From Candidatus Opimibacter skivensis (GTDB taxonomy: Bacteria; Bacteroidota; Bacteroidia; Chitinophagales; Saprospiraceae), in contig JADKHH010000014.1 of the NCBI GenBank assembly GCA_016721905.1, forward strand, positions 1 to 29,088: a DNA stretch of 29,088 nt. The letters run 5' to 3'. The notes beneath the pieces were generated by a model, which did no database searches, was not told the DNA's origin, and was given only the letters and a program-made list of their open reading frames with translations. Numbering within the stretch: position 1 is the stretch's first letter; each line of letters begins with the position of its first letter. Positions 26,751-29,088 of this stretch are shown piece after piece. The position numbers were made by a program, and so were the translations under genes.

Positions 26751-28554
26751 TTGTGTTTGCAACATCTCAGCGTCCTCCGGAAATTCTTCATCAAGTATAA
26801 ATATCACCTCCTGCTCGGGATCGTATTTGTAGCAGCGGGTAACTATTTCAGGGCGTGGCAGCCCCAGGTCATCCGTGAAGCTCTCGACTACGTGCTGGAG
26901 CAACTTAAGGCCTACCAGGTAGCTGACGGACCTGCCAAAGAAGCTATCCTTGGATCCCTGAGTGGAGCCTTATTCCGCTTCGGTGGACTCGTTGTCTTGC
27001 TGGCCCTGATCATGGGTGTGTTCATGTACTTTATGCGCCAGACGATCATCGTGATGTCGCGCCTCATCGAGTATGATCAGCGAAAGGAAATCTATGATCA
27101 TTACCAGCAGCTCGATAAGGGTTTTACCGTCGTAACAGTACCGGGGATATGATGGCCAGGATAACAGAGGATGTCAATAAAGTCCGGATGTACCTTGGCC
27201 CTGCGTTGCTATATGGTATCAATCTGGTCACGCTCTTTGTGATGGTCATCTACGCGATGCTCAAAGTCGATGTCAGGCTGACCTTATATTCGTTGCTGCC
27301 ACTGCCGCTGCTATCGCTCTCTATCTATTATGTAAGCCGGATGATAGAACGCCGCAGTCAATCTATACAGGCTAAACTCAGTCAACTCACTGGTATCGTA
27401 CAGGAAGTATTCTCAGGCATACGGGTGGTCAAGTCATACACACAGGAAAAGGCTTTCGGGGCTCATTTTGCAAAAGAAAGCGAAGAGTATAAACTCAAGA
27501 ACATGTCCCTGGCGCTCGTAGAGGCCATGTTTATTCCTCTCATGATGGTCCTGATCGGCATGAGTACGATCCTTGTCATATTTGTCGGCGGATTGCAGGT
27601 TTTTGAAGGCACGATTACCACAGGTAACATCGCGGAATTTGTGATCTATGTCAACATGCTGACGTGGCCTGTGACTTCCATCGGATGGATCGCCTCGATC
27701 GTGCAGCAGGCTAATGTTTCTCAAGGAAGGATTAATGAATTTCTCGATACCAAGTCTGCGATCCAGAATACAGGGACCAGGAAAGGAAAGATAAAAGGAC
27801 AACTTGCCTTCGATCACGTCACATTCACTTATCCGGATTCAGGAATCACGGCGATCGATGATCTTTCGTTCACGGTGGAGCAAGGACAAAAAGTGGCAAT
27901 CATCGGAAGGACGGCTGCGGGTAAGTCAACCATTGCTGATCTCATCCTGCGCATGTATGATCCGACCAAGGGTAGCATCATGGTGGATGGTATTTCCCTG
28001 CAGGATTATGAATTGACTTCACTGCGTGAAAACATCGCATACGTGCCCCAGGATGTATTCCTATTTTCAGATACGATCGAAGCCAATATCAAGTTTGGTA
28101 GCCAGGAGTCATCCCGCGAAGTGGTCGAGCAATATGCGCGGCATGCGGCAGTTTATGAGGATATCATGGGTTGCCGGAAGGCTTTGACACGCGTATCGGG
28201 GAGCGTGGCATCACCTTGTCCGGTGGCCAGAAACAGCGGATTTCTATTGCCCGGGCACTAATCAAGCATCCTGAATTTGTGATCCTGGATGATTGCCTCT
28301 CCGCTGTGGATACCCAGACCGAACATACCATCATCGATTTCCTCAACAAGGAATTGTCCAACAAGACCGCCATCATCATCACCCACCGGATCCTGGGGAT
28401 GCTGGACTATGACAAAATCCTGGTGATCGACCATGGGAAGCTGGTGGAAGAAGGCACCCATGACCAGTTGATCTCCCGGCATGGCCACTACTATGAGCTC
28501 TGGCAGCAGCAGCAGGTGTCCGGCGTACTCGAGGAAGAGGATTTGGTGCCCTGA
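26751..28554 (+). CDS. ABC exporter, fused permease-ATPase, broken by two frameshifts
   Basis: Three overlapping frames are one gene of about 601 residues. One T is missing at 27122-27125 (restoring KGFYRRNSTGDMMARIT) and one at 28171-28172 (restoring EDIMGLPEGFDTRIG). The first half has six membrane helices of the MsbA/MdlB type. The ATPase has Walker A GRTAAGKST, a Q-loop in AYVPQDVFLF, signature LSGGQKQR, Walker B VILDD and H-loop THR. The residue after Walker B is Asp, not the catalytic Glu (ILDDCLSAVD), as in the degenerate half of heterodimeric exporters. The start is uncertain: TTG 26751 or 26757, with a TAA in frame at 26742. Substrate unknown. Confidence 0.85.
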
Positions 28555-28596
28555 TCCGCCGGGGACCGGACTACTAGGATATTCCAATTATAAACT

Positions 28597-28604
28597 TAGA
28601 TTTG
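28597..28604 (+). promoter_or_regulatory. -7 box of the DUF3276 gene (TAGATTTG)
   Basis: TAGATTTG, followed by C, matches TAnnTTTG. It ends 19 nt before the ATG at 28624. No convincing -33 TTG is seen at the usual distance. Confidence 0.55.
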
Positions 28605-28623
28605 CTAAACAAAAATGTGAGGC

Positions 28624-29040
28624 ATGTCGAACAGTAACGATTCCAGATTTGAAAATGTCTACTCCAAGAAGGTGAAGGCAGGCAGCAGGCGGACCTATTT
28701 TTTGACGTTCGGAAGACACGTGGTGAGGATTATTACATTACGTTGACAGAGAGCACCCAAAAAGCACAACTCCGACAATTATAGGCGCCACAAGATTTTC
28801 CTCTACAAGGAAGACTTCAACCGCTTCTTAACATCTCTTCAGGAGGTAGTCGACTACGTTCAAAGTTGACCTGATGCCAAACTACGATTACGAAGAGTTT
28901 GACCGCAAGCAGGCAGAGTGGAGGCCAAACCAGAATCATCCGGAAGAAGTGAAGGACGAGAAAGCAGTGGTGATAATGATGAGATCGCCTGTTGGCTTAC
29001 TCTTTTTCTTGCTAAATTTATTTTACCGGATTTTGAATGA
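28624..29040 (+). CDS. PUR-alpha-like DUF3276 nucleic-acid-binding protein, broken by four indels
   Basis: No long open frame exists, but the family sequence is readable across frames. ATG 28624 gives MSNSNDSRFENVYSKKVKAG...RRTYF. Adding a T to the T6 run at 28698-28703 gives FDVRKTRGEDYYITLTEST. Removing a C at 28756-28758 gives KKHNSDNYRRHKIFLYKEDF. Removing a base at 28859-28861 gives DYVKVDLMPNYDYEEFD. Adding a G at 28920-28921 gives EWEAKPESS and an acidic/Ser tail to the TGA at 29038, about 138 residues. This is the PUR domain of DUF3276, which binds single-stranded DNA or RNA. The last ~15 residues (after NDEIAC) look wrong for the family, so another error is possible there. Confidence 0.8.
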
Positions 29041-29088
29041 TCAGGTTCTCTGATTCACCTGCAGAGCGTAGTGTCAATACGTATTGCC

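Overview
The window looks like chromosomal DNA from a Bacteroidota bacterium, probably of the Saprospiraceae/Lewinella type; the phylum is well supported, the family is a guess. The evidence is two proteins with C-terminal type IX secretion (T9SS) sorting domains, a tmRNA whose tag ends in FAMAA, Bacteroidota -7 boxes (TAnnTTTG) before several genes instead of Shine-Dalgarno sites, a PUR/DUF3276 protein, a class 1 fructose-bisphosphatase, and Bacteroidota-type ComEC and helix-hairpin-helix (HhH) proteins.

Layout. (1) 79-493: ssrA (tmRNA) on the minus strand with its promoter. (2) 500-1070: non-coding DNA holding a hairpin, a 7-bp tandem repeat and about eight decayed copies of a 30-40 bp repeat. 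(3) 1149-4003, minus: frameshifted small lipoprotein, outer-membrane barrel, T9SS-exported beta-propeller-like protein. (4) 4250-4471, minus: S4 RNA-binding protein; 4656-6128, plus: T9SS cargo with three tandem ~105-residue repeats. (5) 6206-17024: surface-glycan locus with two GT4 glycosyltransferases, three different sulfotransferases, a GT39-like polytopic transferase with an N-terminal membrane extension, a YfhO-family membrane protein and a Wzx-type flippase. Together they suggest synthesis, membrane transfer and sulfation of an extracellular glycan. (6) 17049-21651: secreted protein usually labelled 'asparagine synthetase B', large VWA membrane protein (frameshifted), fbp. (7) 21652-21996: G-rich intergenic DNA with a G11 tract and a REP-like palindrome. 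(8) 21997-24983, minus: comEC and a triple-HhH protein, translationally coupled DNA-uptake genes. (9) 25116-28554: OmpA-like protein, coiled-coil/HhH protein (frameshifted), ABC exporter (two frameshifts). (10) 28624-29040: a DUF3276/PUR gene hidden by four indels.

Sequence quality. At least ten single-base indels, mostly in short homopolymers, break otherwise well-conserved reading frames, and they cluster sharply at the right end (seven in the last 2.9 kb). I read these as assembly errors rather than true pseudogenes. I give whole-gene coordinates for the broken genes and state where each frame shifts.

I did not see a CRISPR array, an insertion sequence, a prophage or an obvious new defence system. 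The most novel-looking items are the three-repeat T9SS cargo, the sulfotransferase-rich glycan locus, the GT39 fusion and the heptamer/degenerate repeat field.
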